A stretch of DNA of 6,065 bases from Nitriliruptorales bacterium (GTDB taxonomy: Bacteria > Actinomycetota > Nitriliruptoria > Euzebyales > Egibacteraceae), in the NCBI GenBank assembly GCA_007119305.1, contig SKPY01000186.1:1-6065 (forward strand), in the 5' to 3' direction. Position 1 is the stretch's first letter. Every line of letters begins with the position of its first letter. This document shows, piece by piece, positions 4,985-6,065 of the stretch. A program made the position numbers and the translations under genes. The notes below the pieces were generated by a model. The model did not search any database. It had not been told where the DNA came from and worked only from the letters and a program-made list of their open reading frames with translations.

Positions 4985-5815
4985 ATGCCGGAGACGCCCA
5001 ACCCCCCAGCGTTCGAAGAGGCGGTCCGCGCCCATCTCGAACCGGTCCGCAGCCAGTTCAACTACGACCAGATGCTGCACACGTTCCTGTCCGTGGAGCG
5101 CTTCCGGGTCTGGGCCGATGTCGTTGCGCGCTACCGTCCGGTCGCCGGGGCACGCTTCCTGTCCAGCGGGTGCGGCTACGCCGGATCGCTGCTGGCCTAC
5201 CGGGACGCCGGCGCGTCCCCGGTGGTGGGGGTCGAGGTCGACGACGAGTACGTCCACTTCGGCCGGCTGCGCGTGGCGGGGCTCCCCGACGCGGCCGTCC
5301 TGCGCTACGACGGCGCCCGCCTGCCGTTCGACGCCGGTGCGTTTGACATCATCGAGTCCATGGACGTGATCGAGCACACCCCGGACCCGCGCGCGTACCT
5401 GCATGAGCTGCAGCGCGTGCTCGCACCGGACGGGCTGATCCTGCTCGTGACGCCCAACCGCCTGTGGCCCGTCGAACAGCACCTCGGCATCACGGGGCCG
5501 CCCTGGCTGCCCGTCGGCGTCGCCGACGCGGTGTTCGGGGCGTTGACGCGTATTCCGTGGCTGTCCGACGACCGCCGCTTCCGCTACGACCGCCTGCGGG
5601 GGATGCGCACCCAGAACATCTCACCACGCCGGCTGCGCGCGCTCGCCAAGGAGCTCGGGCTGTTCCTCCAGGTGCTGCCCCCGCACCTGCACGCAGACGC
5701 GTGGCCGCTGCCCCGCCACGCCCCGTGGCTCGAGCGTCTCGGCACCCACCGCGTCGGTGCGCTCGTCGCGCCCGTCCGCACCCTGGTCGTGACCCTGCAG
5801 CACCACCGGTCCTAG
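4985..5815 (+). CDS. Class I SAM-dependent methyltransferase
   Basis: The 276-residue product has a Rossmann-type methyltransferase domain (about 45-160) of the Methyltransf_11/23 kind. The SAM-binding loop is 'FLSSGCGYAGSLL' (58-70); here Ser replaces the usual acidic residue two before GCG. The acidic end of strand 2 is 'VGVEVDDEY' (81-89), expected to bind the SAM ribose. 'FDIIESMDVIEHTPDP' (120-135) is the post-II/IV motif, and 'LQRVLAPDGLILLVTPN' (142-158) is the strand 5 region. An N-terminal helical extension (1-45) and a C-terminal region (160-276) rich in Trp, Pro, Arg and His probably form the substrate cap. The substrate is unknown. Related proteins often act on glycans, lipids or quinones, but nothing here chooses among them. 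The gene stands alone on its strand, convergent with the GDPD gene 25 bases downstream. Confidence 0.9.
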   Translation: MPETPNPPAFEEAVRAHLEPVRSQFNYDQMLHTFLSVERFRVWADVVARYRPVAGARFLSSGCGYAGSLLAYRDAGASPVVGVEVDDEYVHFGRLRVAGLPDAAVLRYDGARLPFDAGAFDIIESMDVIEHTPDPRAYLHELQRVLAPDGLILLVTPNRLWPVEQHLGITGPPWLPVGVADAVFGALTRIPWLSDDRRFRYDRLRGMRTQNISPRRLRALAKELGLFLQVLPPHLHADAWPLPRHAPWLERLGTHRVGALVAPVRTLVVTLQHHRS

Positions 5816-5826
5816 GTCCAAGACCG
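5807..5826. terminator. Weak hairpin between convergent methyltransferase and GDPD genes
   Basis: CGGTC (5807-5811) pairs with GACCG (5822-5826) over a 10-base loop spanning the methyltransferase stop. The stem is only five base pairs and lacks a T-run, so termination here is a guess based on the convergent layout. Confidence 0.2.
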
Positions 5827-5840
5827 CCTGCTGACGCACC

Positions 5841-6065
5841 TCACCCATCGGCGCGCTCGCGGTACACCGCGGCCAGGACCGATGGGCGGTCGGTCATGAT
5901 CCCGTCCACCCCGAGATCCAGCAGGCGGTGCATCTCCCCGGGGTCATCGATGGTCCACACGTGCACCGCGATGCCCTGCTCGTGCGCACACTCGACGAAG
6001 GCGGGGGTCACCACCTCGATGCCGTCGTGGGTGGTGGGGACCTGCAGGGCCTCGTAGGCGATCGC
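5841..6065 (-). CDS. Glycerophosphodiester phosphodiesterase, C-terminal part (5' end outside window)
   Basis: The frame is open at the right edge and encodes the last 74 residues of a GDPD-family protein. These enzymes hydrolyse glycerophosphodiesters to glycerol 3-phosphate and an alcohol in a TIM barrel. The conserved C-terminal strands are present: 'AFVECAHEQGIAVHVWTIDD' (22-41), with the typical HVWTID strand, then 'MHRLLDLGVDGIMTDRPSVL' (45-64), with the GVDGIMTDRP strand that closes the barrel. The catalytic HRG and acidic metal ligands lie upstream, outside the window, so activity cannot be judged. The protein ends soon after the domain ('YRERADG'), with no C-terminal extension. Cellular location is unknown because the N-terminus is missing. 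Confidence 0.93.
   Translation of the reverse strand, partial: AIAYEALQVPTTHDGIEVVTPAFVECAHEQGIAVHVWTIDDPGEMHRLLDLGVDGIMTDRPSVLAAVYRERADG

Noticed and set aside
4859..5482. Minus-strand frame of 207 codons antisense to the methyltransferase
   Set aside because: It overlaps the thiolase start and the coding part of the methyltransferase, has no recognisable domain, and mirrors the codon bias of the real gene.
5464..6057. Plus-strand frame of 197 codons over the methyltransferase end and GDPD
   Set aside because: The translation is low-complexity Arg/Ala/Pro; both real genes in this stretch have conserved motifs in other frames.
1..6065. Sortase substrate, CRISPR array, tRNA or mobile element
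   Set aside because: No LAxTG-type sorting signal with helix and basic tail, no regularly spaced repeats, no tRNA cloverleaf, and no transposase or terminal inverted repeats were found by eye on either strand.

Overview
The window is very GC-rich chromosomal DNA (by eye around 70% or more, with third codon positions almost all G or C) from a high-GC actinobacterium. The best marker is the pair crgA and a DUF881 gene followed by a class E sortase. This combination is typical of Actinobacteria and often lies in the crgA/trpG/pknB neighbourhood near dnaA. The lineage cannot be fixed from the sequence alone. The short CrgA and the missing trpG/pknB after the sortase suggest it is not a mycobacterium or Streptomyces (inference).

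Layout, left to right. Positions 1-2810 (minus strand) hold a tightly packed four-gene run, read right to left: a DUF881 membrane protein with a coiled coil, a class E sortase, a 44-residue single-helix membrane protein, and a YihY/BrkB-family membrane protein cut by the left edge. The three junctions overlap by 4, 4 and 1 bases, so the run is almost certainly one translationally coupled operon. Positions 2940-3164 (plus) hold crgA, divergent from that operon, with a roughly 130 bp region between them for both promoters. Positions 3165-3301 are a convergent gap packed with inverted repeats and DnaA-box-like 9-mers. Positions 3302-4874 (minus) hold a two-helix membrane protein with a C-terminal zinc-ribbon-like CxxC/HC motif, and upstream of it a 396-residue thiolase. 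From 4985 to 5815 (plus) lies a SAM-dependent methyltransferase, divergent from the thiolase. At 5841-6065 (minus) is the C-terminal end of a glycerophosphodiester phosphodiesterase, cut by the right edge.

How the parts may work together. CrgA (divisome assembly), DUF881 and sortase all belong to the cell envelope, and the operon adds a small membrane protein and a YihY protein to that setting. The thiolase, methyltransferase and GDPD are metabolic genes with no evident link to the envelope operon. Two genes (zinc ribbon and methyltransferase) have a TANNNT box exactly six bases before their ATG, the signature of leaderless transcription common in actinobacteria.

No RNA gene, insertion sequence, CRISPR array or clearly foreign segment was seen. 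The most interesting items are the coupled 44-residue membrane protein between sortase and YihY, and the inverted-repeat/DnaA-box-like cluster downstream of crgA.
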